Under the pieces are notes generated by a model. That model saw only the letters and a program-made list of their open reading frames with translations. It made no database searches and was not told the DNA's origin. Below, one piece after another: positions 25,794 to 35,408 of a stretch of 64,000 bases of DNA. The translations under genes were made by a program, and so were the position numbers. Numbering within the stretch: the first letter of the stretch is position 1; the number at the start of each line of letters is the position of its first letter. Origin of the DNA: Cryomorphaceae bacterium (lineage in GTDB: Bacteria > Bacteroidota > Bacteroidia > Flavobacteriales_D > Cryomorphaceae); assembly GCA_003565555.1 (NCBI GenBank), contig PXBH01000068.1, positions 1-64,000 of the forward strand, written 5' to 3'.

Positions 25794-28175
25794 ATGAAAA
25801 CCAAACTCCTCCTTTTGATTCCTGCGCTTTTTGCAATCATTGCCGTGAGCGCACAAGACTTTACGCAAACCATCCGCGGGCGCGTCATCGATGCGGACAG
25901 CCGCCAAACGCTCCCGGGCGTCAACGTGCTCCTGCCGGATGCCGATACCTTCACCGGCACCGTCACAGGGCCTGACGGCACCTTTCGCCTCGAAAACGTT
26001 CCTGTGGGGCGCGTTTCCCTGCGTTTCACCTACGTAGGTTTCCAACCCGCCGAGCGCACCAACCTTGAGCTCACCACGGGAAAGGAACTCATCCTCGAGA
26101 TTGAAATGACGGAATCGGTCAGCAAGCTCGATGAAGTGGTGGTCTCCGCACGCAGTGCTTCGGGTGTGCGCAATGAAATGGCTACGGTAAGTGCCCGCTC
26201 CTTTTCCGTAGAGGAAAGCCAACGCTTCGCCGGGGCGCGGAACGATGTATCGCGCATGGCGGGCAACTTCGCCGGGGTGAATACGGCCAACGATGCCGTG
26301 AACGACATTGTGGTGCGCGGCAATTCGCCCCTCGGCGTACTCTGGCGCCTGGAAGACATTGACATCTTCAACCCCAACCACTTCGGTGCGGCGGGCGCCA
26401 CGGGCGGTCCCGTGAGCATGCTCAACAACAATACCCTCGCCGATTCCGATTTTCTCACCGGGGCCTTTCCCGCCATGTACGGAAATGCCTTGGCCGGCGT
26501 ATTCGACTTGCGCATGCGCAGCGGAAACAACGAGCAGTCGGAGTTCATCGGTCAAATCGGATTCAACGGATTCGAACTCGGTGCAGAAGGGCCGATCAAC
26601 AAAGAAAAAGGGAGCTCCTACATCGCCAACTACCGCTACTCTGTATTGGGCTTGATGAACGACATGGGGCTGAACCCGGGAACGGGCACCGGGGTACCCA
26701 ACTACCAAGACCTCTCCTTTCGGCTCAACTTTCCCGAAACCAAAATCGGTCACATTGCCGTATTCGGACTCGGCGGAGCCAACAGCATCGACTTTGTAAA
26801 TTCAGACACCCCCTTCGATGAATTGGAAGATGATTTCTACACCAACGGTGACCAAGACATCTACAATTCCAACCACATGGGCGTGATCGGGGTATCCCAA
26901 ATTCTCTCGTGGTCGCCGAAGACCTACTCAAAACTCGTGGTAAGCGCACAAACGGCGCAAAACGGCAACACGGTAGACAGCCTTGCGGGTGAGTCCCGCA
27001 TACCCCGTGCATACTACCGAAGCACCGAGCGCCAAAACAAAATAAGCAGTCATTTCTTTGTGAACCACAAGCGGGACGCAGCCAATGTATTTCGCGCCGG
27101 TGTGATGGCTGATTTCATCGATGTGAACCTTCGCGATTCGGTATTCGTCACTTCGGATGATGCTTTCCGCACGCTTACCGATAAGCGCGGCAGTACCACC
27201 CTCATGCGCGGATATGTGCAGTGGAAGCACAGCTTCACGGATGATTTGGTCCTGAACACGGGATTCTACAGCCAATACTTTGCCCTCAACGGCGCTCTCT
27301 CCGCCGAGCCGCGCGCCGGTCTCGAATGGAAATTCAAACCGCGACAGCGCTTCAGCATAGGTTACGGGCTGCACAACCAAACCGCTCCCCTGCCCGTCTA
27401 CTTCCGCGAAACCCGCACCGATGCCGGCCTTGTACAAACAAACCGCGACCTCGGATTTCAGCGCAGCAATCACCTTGTGGCCGGATACACAAGAGATTTC
27501 GATAAAGGATTGCGCTTTAAAGCCGAAGCCTACTACCAATTCATCGACCGGGTGGCCGCCGAGCAGCGGCCCACGGCCTACAGCCTGCTCAACGCGGGGT
27601 CTTTCGGCACCGAAATCCGCGACTCACTGGTCAATACCGGTACGGGACGCAATTACGGGATCGACCTTTCGCTTGAAAAATCCATGACGCGAGGCAATTA
27701 CTTCATCATCAATGCATCCCTTTACGAAAGCAAGTACACCGGCTCCGACGGAAAGGAGCGCAGCACAGCCTTCAACGGCAATTACCTCCTCAATGCCGTA
27801 GCGGGAAAAGAGTGGCGCGTGAGCGGGGAAGACGCCAAAAACAAGAAAGCAATCAACTTCGACCTCAAAGCCACCTTTGCCGGCGGACTCCGCTACTCGC
27901 CCATCGATGCGGAAGCCTCCGCAGCGGCGCAGAGCACGGTGCTCGACGACGAGAATCCCTTCAGCAATCAATTCAAGCCTTACTTTCGCACCGATATCCG
28001 CATCGGCTACAAGGTATTTTACAAAAAGTTCACCCAAGAGTGGGCCCTGGATGTCCAAAACCTGACAAATACGCAGAACCCCTTTGCCGTGACCTATGAT
28101 TGGCGCACGGGAACGGAAAGGGTGATTAACCAACTCGGCATCTTTCCCCTGCTGCAGTACCGGGTGACCTTTTAG
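25794..28175 (+). CDS. TonB-dependent receptor with carboxypeptidase-like N-domain
   Basis: A 793-residue receptor. The start at 25794 gives a signal peptide ending AVSAQ; an earlier in-frame ATG at 25743 would add 17 unconvincing residues. The carboxypeptidase-regulatory-like domain runs QTIRGRVIDADSRQTLPGVN to about residue 100. The plug contains DEVVVSARSASGVRNEMATV, MAGNFAGVNTANDAVNDIVV and the RGNSPLGVLWRLEDIDIFNP loop. The beta-barrel ends QYRVTF. No SusD or DUF4249 partner follows. A CRP-like site is in its upstream region. The substrate is unknown. Confidence 0.9.
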   Translation: MKTKLLLLIPALFAIIAVSAQDFTQTIRGRVIDADSRQTLPGVNVLLPDADTFTGTVTGPDGTFRLENVPVGRVSLRFTYVGFQPAERTNLELTTGKELILEIEMTESVSKLDEVVVSARSASGVRNEMATVSARSFSVEESQRFAGARNDVSRMAGNFAGVNTANDAVNDIVVRGNSPLGVLWRLEDIDIFNPNHFGAAGATGGPVSMLNNNTLADSDFLTGAFPAMYGNALAGVFDLRMRSGNNEQSEFIGQIGFNGFELGAEGPINKEKGSSYIANYRYSVLGLMNDMGLNPGTGTGVPNYQDLSFRLNFPETKIGHIAVFGLGGANSIDFVNSDTPFDELEDDFYTNGDQDIYNSNHMGVIGVSQILSWSPKTYSKLVVSAQTAQNGNTVDSLAGESRIPRAYYRSTERQNKISSHFFVNHKRDAANVFRAGVMADFIDVNLRDSVFVTSDDAFRTLTDKRGSTTLMRGYVQWKHSFTDDLVLNTGFYSQYFALNGALSAEPRAGLEWKFKPRQRFSIGYGLHNQTAPLPVYFRETRTDAGLVQTNRDLGFQRSNHLVAGYTRDFDKGLRFKAEAYYQFIDRVAAEQRPTAYSLLNAGSFGTEIRDSLVNTGTGRNYGIDLSLEKSMTRGNYFIINASLYESKYTGSDGKERSTAFNGNYLLNAVAGKEWRVSGEDAKNKKAINFDLKATFAGGLRYSPIDAEASAAAQSTVLDDENPFSNQFKPYFRTDIRIGYKVFYKKFTQEWALDVQNLTNTQNPFAVTYDWRTGTERVINQLGIFPLLQYRVTF

Positions 28176-28299
28176 ATACCGTTACAGCGGTGCTTCGCGC
28201 TGCCCTGTCGGTGCACCCGCCGAGGTCTTTGGTTTCGCTGAATCCGCCCCTTGTCAAATTTTATTTCTTCCGACCGACAACCTGTAAACCCCAAAAACC

Positions 28300-28800
28300 A
28301 TGAAAATCATTCATCAAAATATTTGGTACGCCGACGAAAAGCGCGCCTCAAATCCGAAAAAAATCCTCATGTATTCCGACCGCGGCACCTTGGAATCCCA
28401 TACTTCGGGATTGCGCTTCGCGGGCCAAAACTCCGAGATTGCCATCAACAGTATCTCGAAAGTACGCAGGGGCCGACCCACATTAAATTGGGTGGCCTAT
28501 CTCGCGGGCGGTGCGATCTTCGCATTTTTGGACTTTGCCATCCTTCCCGGTCCCGACCCCGTATTCGGCAGGGAGTGGGTGCTCACTTCGCTGTACATCC
28601 TCCTCGCACCGATCAGCATTTTGCTTTTTTACCTTCCGGTAAAATGGGTTGCCGTGGAATACGAGGAGCAGGGCCGCAAGCGAAAAGCTTGGTTTTCGAG
28701 CGGTGACGCGGGCGGGTTTTCCGTATACACGGGGGCCAACCGAAAGTTGAAGCGCGACATCTCGGCGGTCATTGAATCACATCAAACCGAGGAACACTGA
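28300..28800 (+). CDS. Small membrane protein of unknown function
   Basis: A 166-residue protein with two predicted membrane helices (about 66-84, starting LNWVAYLAGGAIFAFLDFAI, and 91-113, starting WVLTSLYILLAPISIL). Hydrophilic N- and C-terminal parts could pack together as a small cytoplasmic domain (KILMYSDRGTLESHTSGLRF at the N-side; WVAVEYEEQGRKRKAWFS at the C-side). I do not recognise the family; the arrangement loosely resembles PH-like membrane proteins. It stands directly upstream of a LytS-type kinase gene; an alternative kinase start overlaps its stop (TGATG), so they may be co-expressed. Confidence 0.68.
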   Translation: MKIIHQNIWYADEKRASNPKKILMYSDRGTLESHTSGLRFAGQNSEIAINSISKVRRGRPTLNWVAYLAGGAIFAFLDFAILPGPDPVFGREWVLTSLYILLAPISILLFYLPVKWVAVEYEEQGRKRKAWFSSGDAGGFSVYTGANRKLKRDISAVIESHQTEEH

Positions 28801-28892
28801 TGCCCGCAGACCGCCACGAGGTGATATATGATTCTTACCTTCGTAATGCTCGGGGTATTCCGATCGTTCCCGCCGAGACATCGTGTAAGAAG

Positions 28893-29948
28893 ATGGACAA
28901 GGTTTTTTGGTACAATGTGCTGCGCGCGTCGTTGGCTATTTCGCTGATCCCGGTGGTATTCGGGTTGATTCAGGTATTCCTGTTCGAGAACGACGACCGC
29001 TTTCTTCTCTACAACACTTGGTGGCAGTGGTTGATTTTTAATGCCCTCATCACCTTTTTGCTCACAGTGTCCGCCTCGACCATCGGCATGTACGTACACA
29101 TCGGGATGCCTTACGAGAAAACCCGTTTTGCTGTGAGGCTCCCGGTGCTGCTCGCGGCTACGGCCGTGCCGGCGGGTCTCATCATGTACCTGTATCACAT
29201 GGCGTGGTGTCCGTACCTCCGTCTCGACTGTTTTTCTCGGGAGCATCTCTTCACCAACATCACGCTGGCCGTGGTCATCACCATCATTATCACCGTTTTT
29301 TCCGAAGGTGCCCGCCTCTTTGAGATGTGGAAAGCATCGCTTGTGAAAGAATCGCTGCTGAGGGAAGAAAACCTCAAATCGCAGCTGGAAGTACTCAAGA
29401 GCCAAATCAATCCCCATTTTCTGTTCAACACCCTGAACAGCATTTATATCCAATCGGACAAGGATGCCGACACCGCCCGTGAAAGCATCCTCCACTTTGC
29501 CGATCTCTTGAGTTATCAACTCTACGACAGCCGAGAAAAAACAGTGGACCTGAAATCCGAAGCGGAGCATTTGAACCATTACATCGAATTGGAAAAAATG
29601 CGCCAAGGCGATGCGGTAGCGGTCGAAACGGATTTTCCGGTGCTTTCAAAAGGCATTCGCATTGCTCCGCTCCTCTTCACGCCTTTGATCGAAAATGCAT
29701 TCAAATACGGCCTCGCCTCCGGGCTCGACCAATACCGCCTGCACATATCCCTCGCTGCAGGTGCGCGTTATGTGCGTTTTCGTTGTGAAAATGAATTCCG
29801 CCCCACGGCCAAAAAAGGCAAAGGCGGATTGGGCCTTGAAAATTTGCGAAAGCGGCTGGAGCTCATTTATCCCGGCCGGCACACCCTGACCCTGAATGCC
29901 GAAAACGGGACCTTCACGGCGGAACTCGAAATTGAACATCAACCATGA
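28893..29948 (+). CDS. LytS/YehU-type sensor histidine kinase
   Basis: A 351-residue membrane kinase. It has four predicted membrane helices (residues about 12-180), a coiled linker, then the His_kinase domain signature QINPHFLFNTLNSIY with the phospho-acceptor His, followed by an HATPase region (LLFTPLIENAFKYG, and GGLGLENLRKRL). The start at 28893 (MDKVFWYN) is typical of the family; an ATG at 28800 in the same frame would add 31 hydrophilic residues and cannot be excluded. A TACCTTCG box at 28836-28843 supports the later start. The downstream LytTR regulator overlaps by 4 bases, giving a matched pair. Confidence 0.9.
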   Translation: MDKVFWYNVLRASLAISLIPVVFGLIQVFLFENDDRFLLYNTWWQWLIFNALITFLLTVSASTIGMYVHIGMPYEKTRFAVRLPVLLAATAVPAGLIMYLYHMAWCPYLRLDCFSREHLFTNITLAVVITIIITVFSEGARLFEMWKASLVKESLLREENLKSQLEVLKSQINPHFLFNTLNSIYIQSDKDADTARESILHFADLLSYQLYDSREKTVDLKSEAEHLNHYIELEKMRQGDAVAVETDFPVLSKGIRIAPLLFTPLIENAFKYGLASGLDQYRLHISLAAGARYVRFRCENEFRPTAKKGKGGLGLENLRKRLELIYPGRHTLTLNAENGTFTAELEIEHQP

Positions 29949-30661
29949 AAAAAACACTGACCTGCATCGTAGTAGACGACGAACCCTTGGCCCGTGAGGG
30001 CTTGGAGCGCTATATTGAGCGCACGGATTTTCTCGAGCGGCGCGGCAGTTTCAAGAACGCCCTGAAGGCCTCCGAGTTTCTCACCGCTGAGCGCGTGGAC
30101 CTCATGTTCTTAGACATCCACATGCCCATGCTCACCGGCCTTGAATTTTTGGAAGGGCTTCCCGATCCGCCGGCAGTTATCTTCACGACCGCCTACCGCC
30201 AATACGCAGTCGAAGGTTTTGAGCTTCAAGCCGCAGACTACCTACTCAAGCCGGTTTCTTTTGCGCGGTTCATGAAGGCGGTCAACAAGGTGCGGCTTTC
30301 GCACGCTCCGTCGCCTGAAGCCGCCCCGACCGACGGGCATTTCTACGTGAAGGAAGACGGAATCATGGTAAAGGTGCGCTTCGAAGAGGTGCAGTGCATC
30401 GAAGGGGTGAAAGATTACATCTTCATCCACACTGAGAAGTGCAGGCACATGGTGCTCACCAACCTTAAGGCCGCCGAGGAGAAATTGGATTCGGATCACT
30501 TCATGCGTGTACACCGATCGCACATCGTCAATCTCGACCATGTCACCGCATTGGAAGGCAATCTCCTCCACATCGGAAAGCACCGAATTCCCGTGAGCAA
30601 ACAGCACCGCGCGGAGGTATTGGAAAGGGTTGTAGGCAGCAAGTTGTGGAGAAGGGAGTAG
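29945..30661 (+). CDS. LytTR-family response regulator
   Basis: A 238-residue regulator. The receiver domain has the acidic residues D11-D12, the phospho-acceptor D57 (LMFLDIHMPML), T81 and the conserved Lys in ADYLLKPVSF. The C-terminal LytTR DNA-binding domain covers residues about 133-235 (DGIMVKVRFEEVQCIEGVKD; FMRVHRSHIVNLDHV). Such regulators bind direct repeats upstream of their targets. The ATG overlaps the kinase stop (ATGA), so the pair is translated together. Targets are unknown; none of the adjacent genes suggests one. Confidence 0.94.
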   Translation: MKKTLTCIVVDDEPLAREGLERYIERTDFLERRGSFKNALKASEFLTAERVDLMFLDIHMPMLTGLEFLEGLPDPPAVIFTTAYRQYAVEGFELQAADYLLKPVSFARFMKAVNKVRLSHAPSPEAAPTDGHFYVKEDGIMVKVRFEEVQCIEGVKDYIFIHTEKCRHMVLTNLKAAEEKLDSDHFMRVHRSHIVNLDHVTALEGNLLHIGKHRIPVSKQHRAEVLERVVGSKLWRRE

Positions 30662-30885
30662 CACAATCCGAAAGGCTGCAAACTCCCTGCAGGCATGCGC
30701 GGTATTCACAGATTCGGAGCCCGTTATGAAATGTATTCTCCGCCGCGAACAGCTATTCCTTCGGAGCCCCGCATGCCTTCCCGGCAGTTGATTCCGCGGC
30801 TTTTACTCACTCATCAATTCAGGTGATATCGCATTTTGATCGGCGGAAATCGTCTACTTTCGGCCCGCGAAATAAACTGTCCGAA

Positions 30886-31455
30886 ATGAAAAATTCTTCC
30901 TTGAAATCACTAAAACTGCCTTTTACAGGCTTGCTGCTCATGCTCGGTGCGGCCGCAATTACTGCCTGCGGCGATGATGACGACGACAACGGCGGCAGCC
31001 CGAATACCAATGATGAAGGCAGCTCAAGCTTCGTGATATCGGGCGATCAGGAGGGCACTGCCTCCGGCACATCCAACCTGCGCAATGCCGAAGTAGGCTT
31101 CGGTTCAGGCCAATATCGCCTCACCCTCAACATCGGCGCACCGGGCTTCGGTGCCATTGTAATGAACTCAGGCCTGCTCGACGCTCCTTTCGACATTCAG
31201 GAAAACACGGTGTATGTTCTCGGTACGTTCGGAGATGTAGATCTCGGTGAAGCCGATTTATACGTGGCTTATATGACGGATGATTTCAACTACCTTCCGG
31301 TAGAAACAGAGGGCACCTTGGAGTTTTCAGATATCACCGCGAACCGTGCAGAAGGGGTTTTTGAATTTTCCCTCAGCGCAACGGACAACTTCGCAGGGGG
31401 CGAAGTGCGGAGCGTTACGGTGACGGACGGCACCTTCTCGGCCGTCATTCAGTAG
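30886..31455 (+). CDS. Lipoprotein of unknown function
   Basis: A 189-residue lipoprotein with lipobox AITAC (C28) followed by an Asp/Asn-rich linker (GDDDDDNGG). The mature part is beta-rich, and its end GTFSAVIQ with the earlier GTLEFSDITANRAEGVFEF resembles the DUF6252-type domains common in Bacteroidota exported proteins; that match is by eye only. The start at 30886 opens the signal peptide; an earlier in-frame ATG at 30823 lies upstream of a promoter-like pair (TTTG at 30835-30838, TACTTTCG at 30855-30862), so it was rejected. Confidence 0.7.
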   Translation: MKNSSLKSLKLPFTGLLLMLGAAAITACGDDDDDNGGSPNTNDEGSSSFVISGDQEGTASGTSNLRNAEVGFGSGQYRLTLNIGAPGFGAIVMNSGLLDAPFDIQENTVYVLGTFGDVDLGEADLYVAYMTDDFNYLPVETEGTLEFSDITANRAEGVFEFSLSATDNFAGGEVRSVTVTDGTFSAVIQ

Positions 31456-31471
31456 CACGGAGCCGCTTCGA

Positions 31472-32488
31472 CTATTCGGCGCGAAGGTATCCCGTATCTA
31501 TCAGCCGATCTTCTCCGGCGGCCGTGCAGGCGTAGTTGAATCCTTTGCGCACACTGTAGCCTCCGTATCGGCCCGCTCGATCCATGGCGAGAAAACCGAC
31601 TTGTAATTCCGTCGCTTCCGCCTCCGGATGTTTGCGCAGCACGCGCTCGACAATTTCCCTGCAAGCCTCCTCCGGTGACGCCCCCGCCCGCATGGTTTCG
31701 ACTACGGCGCTGCACCCCGCCACGCGCATCACTGCCTCTCCGAGACCCGTCGCTACGGCTCCGCCCACCTCACCGTCCACGAAAAGTCCGCTCCCGATGA
31801 TGGGAGAGTCTCCCACGCGACCGTGCATTTTATAGGCCATTCCGCTGGTGGTGCAGGCCCCGGCAATCCGCCCTTCGGCGTCGCGGGTCAAGATGCCGAT
31901 GGTATCGTGGTTTTCGATATTGGGTTCCGGACGGTATTCGCTGTTGCGGAGCCATTCCTGCCATGCGCGCTCCGCTTCGGGCAGGGGCACTTTGAAGTCG
32001 ATCGGTTCAAAACCGCGTTCCCGCGCAAATGCATAAGCCCCGGGCCCCACGAGCATCACGTGCGGCGTATGTTCCATTACGGCGCGTGCCACGCTTACGG
32101 GGTGCATGATCTTTTCCAGAAAGGCCACCGCGCCGCAGCGGCTGTCGTGGTCCATTATGCATGCATCCAGGGTCACGCGGCCTTCGCGATCAGGCAATCC
32201 CCCGAGGCCTACGCTGCGATTTGTCATATCGGCCTCGGTCACGCGGACACCGACTTCTGCAGCATCAAGGGCGGTCCCTCCGGCCTTGAGCACCTCAAAG
32301 GCGGCAGCGTTGGCAGCGATTCCGTGGCGCCAGGTGGACATCACGAATGGAACTTCATGCTGATTGTCCGAAGCCTGATTCGGCAGCGCGGCAGAATTGT
32401 TGTCATTTTCCGGAAGGGCACACCTTCCCAAAGCCACTCCTCCGGCCGCGAGGGCAGAAATTTTCAAAAATTTGCGTCGATCGCTCAT
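31472..32488 (-). CDS. N4-(beta-N-acetylglucosaminyl)-L-asparaginase family protein
   Basis: A 338-residue Ntn-hydrolase precursor of the asparaginase-2/glycosylasparaginase family. The N-terminus DRRKFLK plus a hydrophobic stretch is a Tat-type signal. The alpha subunit carries WRHGIAANAAAFEVLKAGGT. The autocleavage site is HDTIG with nucleophile T196, which becomes the N-terminus of the beta subunit (TIGILTRDAEGRIAGACTTS). Substrate residues GRVGDSPIIGSGLFVDGEVG fit the glycosylasparaginase branch, which cleaves the GlcNAc-Asn bond of glycopeptides. Export fits a scavenging role. It is a single gene, convergent with the lipoprotein gene. Confidence 0.9.
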   Translation of the reverse strand: MSDRRKFLKISALAAGGVALGRCALPENDNNSAALPNQASDNQHEVPFVMSTWRHGIAANAAAFEVLKAGGTALDAAEVGVRVTEADMTNRSVGLGGLPDREGRVTLDACIMDHDSRCGAVAFLEKIMHPVSVARAVMEHTPHVMLVGPGAYAFARERGFEPIDFKVPLPEAERAWQEWLRNSEYRPEPNIENHDTIGILTRDAEGRIAGACTTSGMAYKMHGRVGDSPIIGSGLFVDGEVGGAVATGLGEAVMRVAGCSAVVETMRAGASPEEACREIVERVLRKHPEAEATELQVGFLAMDRAGRYGGYSVRKGFNYACTAAGEDRLIDTGYLRAE

Positions 32489-32578
32489 AGTCGTGTATCA
32501 GATGATGAAAGCATTCGGGGATACAAGTACCCCGGGCCGTGACGAAGATACGTGTTGCCCGCAGATAATTTGTTCGGA

Positions 32579-33865
32579 TCACGAAAGCCGAATGCGCGGA
32601 TCGAGCTGCCCGTAGATGATATCTGTCAAAATATTGATCATCACAAATGTGACGGCAATGACCAAGACCGCTCCCATCACCACGGGGTAGTCATCATTTT
32701 CCAAGGAAGTGAATACCTGCAGCCCCAATCCCTTCCAATTGAAAATAAACTCGATAAAAACCGCCCCCGCGAGCATTGACGCAAACCATCCCGAAATGGC
32801 GGTCACCACGGGGTTAAGGGCATTGCGCAGGGCGTGGCCGGTGATGACCCTAAACTCGCTGAGGCCCTTGGCGCGGGCCGTGCGGATATAGTCTTGACTG
32901 AGCACGTCGAGCATAGCATTTCGCGTGAGCTGCACCACCACGGCCAAGGGACGTATTCCCAAGGTGATCACGGGAAGGATCAGGTTGTGCAAAGCGAGGT
33001 ATTCTCCTTCGATGATGTCCACATCATAGAGCGAGCCGGTCATGCTGAGCCCTGTACCCGGCAATAATATTTTGGTTCCCGCACCGGGGACGAGGGAAAC
33101 TCCGAGTAAGGCCCGGAGGGTCCAATCGGTCGCCAGAAGGGCCAGACCGACAAGCAAACCCTTCAGGGCAAATGAGAGCGAGCGGACAAAGCCGCGACGC
33201 TTTTTTCCCGCAAAGGAGAGCAGCAGGCCCGCAAGGGCAAATACCGCCGGAAGTGCAGGCAGCGCAGTCTGCTCCGCCCATACATAGCCGCCGAGCCAAG
33301 AGATGATGATAGCTGAAAAGAAAGAGGGAGCCGACATGCCGAGCACGGATGATAAAACGGAAAACCTGTCGATAAATCGGTCCTTGTGTACGGCAGCGAT
33401 CACTCCGCCCGTGATACCGAAGACCAGTGCGAATACAATGGCGCACACCGCCAGAATTGCTGTTCCCGGGAAGGCCTCACCGATGATTTCCGTCACCTGT
33501 TTTCTGCTTTGATATGAGCGCCTGAGGTAGGGCTGCTTGGCAACCACCACCACATCACCCAGCGGAATGAGGCTGCGGTAGGTGTACTTCTCGCGGTCGG
33601 CAAAGATGCGGCTGTCCGGAGAACCGGTTTTGTGCACGGAGACCGGGCTAACATCGTTCAGGTAGAGCAGGTACTGCTTCCAAAAAGGGAGGTCGAGGCC
33701 GAGCTCTTTACGCACGGCTTCCACTGCGGCCTCATCGGTGCGCTGTCCGAGAAGCATGCGCGCCGGGTCGCCCGGATTGATGCTGAAGATTGCGAAAACC
33801 AGGGTGATGACACCCCAAAGTACAAGGAGTCCGTAACCGAGTTTGCGAATGATGTAGCCCCCCAC
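32579..33865 (-). CDS. ABC transporter permease, DppB/OppB-like, with internal insertion
   Basis: A 428-residue permease with the N-terminal pattern of peptide ABC permeases (YIIRKLGYGLLVLWGVITLV; NPGDPARMLLGQ) and the cytoplasmic EAA-type motif region RTARAKGLSEFRVITGHALR. Peptide permeases of this type usually have about 310-340 residues. The excess is mostly a segment at about 212-290 carrying two further hydrophobic helices, and a polar loop near 75-115. No DppC, ATPase or binding-protein gene is adjacent, so its transporter partners are elsewhere. It starts 9 bases after the BT_3928-like gene's stop and is probably in that operon. Confidence 0.83.
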   Translation of the reverse strand: MGGYIIRKLGYGLLVLWGVITLVFAIFSINPGDPARMLLGQRTDEAAVEAVRKELGLDLPFWKQYLLYLNDVSPVSVHKTGSPDSRIFADREKYTYRSLIPLGDVVVVAKQPYLRRSYQSRKQVTEIIGEAFPGTAILAVCAIVFALVFGITGGVIAAVHKDRFIDRFSVLSSVLGMSAPSFFSAIIISWLGGYVWAEQTALPALPAVFALAGLLLSFAGKKRRGFVRSLSFALKGLLVGLALLATDWTLRALLGVSLVPGAGTKILLPGTGLSMTGSLYDVDIIEGEYLALHNLILPVITLGIRPLAVVVQLTRNAMLDVLSQDYIRTARAKGLSEFRVITGHALRNALNPVVTAISGWFASMLAGAVFIEFIFNWKGLGLQVFTSLENDDYPVVMGAVLVIAVTFVMINILTDIIYGQLDPRIRLS

Positions 33866-33874
33866 AGCAGCCCC

Positions 33875-35407
33875 CTATTCCATGTATTTTTGCGCCATCA
33901 CATTGTAGGTCGGTATGTCATTACCGTGCCATTTCATGATAATCTCACCGTCTTTGAGCAGGAGCAGGCCGGGATTGGCGCGAACGATGGTTTTGAGAAA
34001 AATCTCATCGGCCTCGTACACGGGTATTTGAAGGTCATGGGTGTGGCGAAAAGGCTCATACACTTCATACGGAGAGGACGTGACCGCATAGACGTGATGC
34101 CCGTTTGCAACGGCGCTTGCGGCCAGCGTTTTAAAATCCTTCAGCGGAAGTCCCGTGTTCGTCTTCTCCATATCATACATCACCGCCATCAGGCTGTAGT
34201 TCGGATCATTGAGCAATTCATCCCCGATGTCGACACCTTCCTCGTTCATCACATTGAAAGAGGCAATCGGAGGCTCATATCCGCGGCTGATAACGATAGG
34301 TTCATCGCTTGAGTGAACGATCTTCCAGGATTTATCTTTCCAAATCTCTTTCTCGAGGTATTCTTTGGAATTGACGGTTTTGGTCTCTCCGGTTTCCTCG
34401 TTTTCGAGCTTGTACACCGTAGCGTATACCGTGGGTTCGAGCCCAAGCTCCTCGGCGCTTTTCATTTGGTCTTTGATGTTCTTTCCCACTGCGTAAGGGC
34501 GGTAATCTTTTACCGGAAGGTGGGAATAGGTATAAGAGGCGAATCCGTAGGTCAACACCGCCAGGAGGATGGCCAGCCCCCACTCGAAGGTGGTTCCCTT
34601 AATCTTGAGCTGTTTGAGTAAAACGAAAAAGACGAAAGACACGAGCAGAAAAGCCGAAGGCAAGAACCATCCGAAGAGCCATCCGCCGAAGAGCAGCGTA
34701 ATCACAAGCGCGGCGGGAAGAATGATCAGGTTATCTCGGCCCGAATTGACCTTAATACGGCCGGCACCCCAGACGAGTACGACAACCATGAAAAAAAGGC
34801 CGAGGTCTTTGTAGAACGATTCCCAGGGCGTGAGGGATCGCCCCACCGAGCCGCGCAGGGCATCGCCGAAACAACCGCAGTCTGTCACGCAAACGCGGTT
34901 AAAGTCCGTACCCGCGGCAATGGCCGACATCTGGGCCTCATTGCACTCCGCAGTGTAGTAGGTAAGCCATCCGAAAAAGAGGGTCATCCCCAAAAGGGCG
35001 TAACTCGCCAAGCGCACCCGGGCACCGAAAATCAAGGCCAAGCCCAGAAGCACTTCAATACCGCTCACAAAAAAGGATATGGGCAAGGCCCAATCGTGAA
35101 AATTGGCCCAAAAAGCACCGAGGGCATTTTCATCGAAATACTCTTCGAGCTTAATGGCAAAGCCCACCGTATCATTCACCTTGATCAAACCCGACACCAG
35201 AAAGACGGCGCCGGTTACGATCCTTGCAAAGTAAATGGCGGCTTCTTTTCTTTCAGCGGCTAGCAAACCGCCGGTAACCACGGCCGCACCTGCGGCCATC
35301 CAATAGATATTGAAGGCGTCGACCACTCCGGGATTCACCGCGGCGAGCACGGCCATAAATGCGGCTGAAAGCAGGAGGAGGATACCGAGGATTCTCGAAT
35401 TTTTCAT
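33875..35407 (-). CDS. BT_3928-like membrane protein (MauE/DoxX domain plus thioredoxin-like C-domain)
   Basis: A 510-residue protein. The N-terminal half has about eight membrane helices, including a DoxX/MauE-like unit (residues about 65-240) with a Cys-rich loop VCVTDCGCFGDALRG, where MauE-type proteins hold functional cysteines. The soluble C-terminal part (about 330-510) has a thioredoxin-like outline (GHHVYAVTSSP, IPVYEADEIFLKTIVRANPG) without a CxxC. The ATG at 35407 follows the DUF1599 gene by one base; an earlier start would overlap that gene. DUF1599 next to BT_3928 is a conserved order in Bacteroidota. It may handle membrane redox or thiol chemistry; this is inference. Confidence 0.85.
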   Translation of the reverse strand: MKNSRILGILLLLSAAFMAVLAAVNPGVVDAFNIYWMAAGAAVVTGGLLAAERKEAAIYFARIVTGAVFLVSGLIKVNDTVGFAIKLEEYFDENALGAFWANFHDWALPISFFVSGIEVLLGLALIFGARVRLASYALLGMTLFFGWLTYYTAECNEAQMSAIAAGTDFNRVCVTDCGCFGDALRGSVGRSLTPWESFYKDLGLFFMVVVLVWGAGRIKVNSGRDNLIILPAALVITLLFGGWLFGWFLPSAFLLVSFVFFVLLKQLKIKGTTFEWGLAILLAVLTYGFASYTYSHLPVKDYRPYAVGKNIKDQMKSAEELGLEPTVYATVYKLENEETGETKTVNSKEYLEKEIWKDKSWKIVHSSDEPIVISRGYEPPIASFNVMNEEGVDIGDELLNDPNYSLMAVMYDMEKTNTGLPLKDFKTLAASAVANGHHVYAVTSSPYEVYEPFRHTHDLQIPVYEADEIFLKTIVRANPGLLLLKDGEIIMKWHGNDIPTYNVMAQKYME

Positions 35408-35408
35408 T

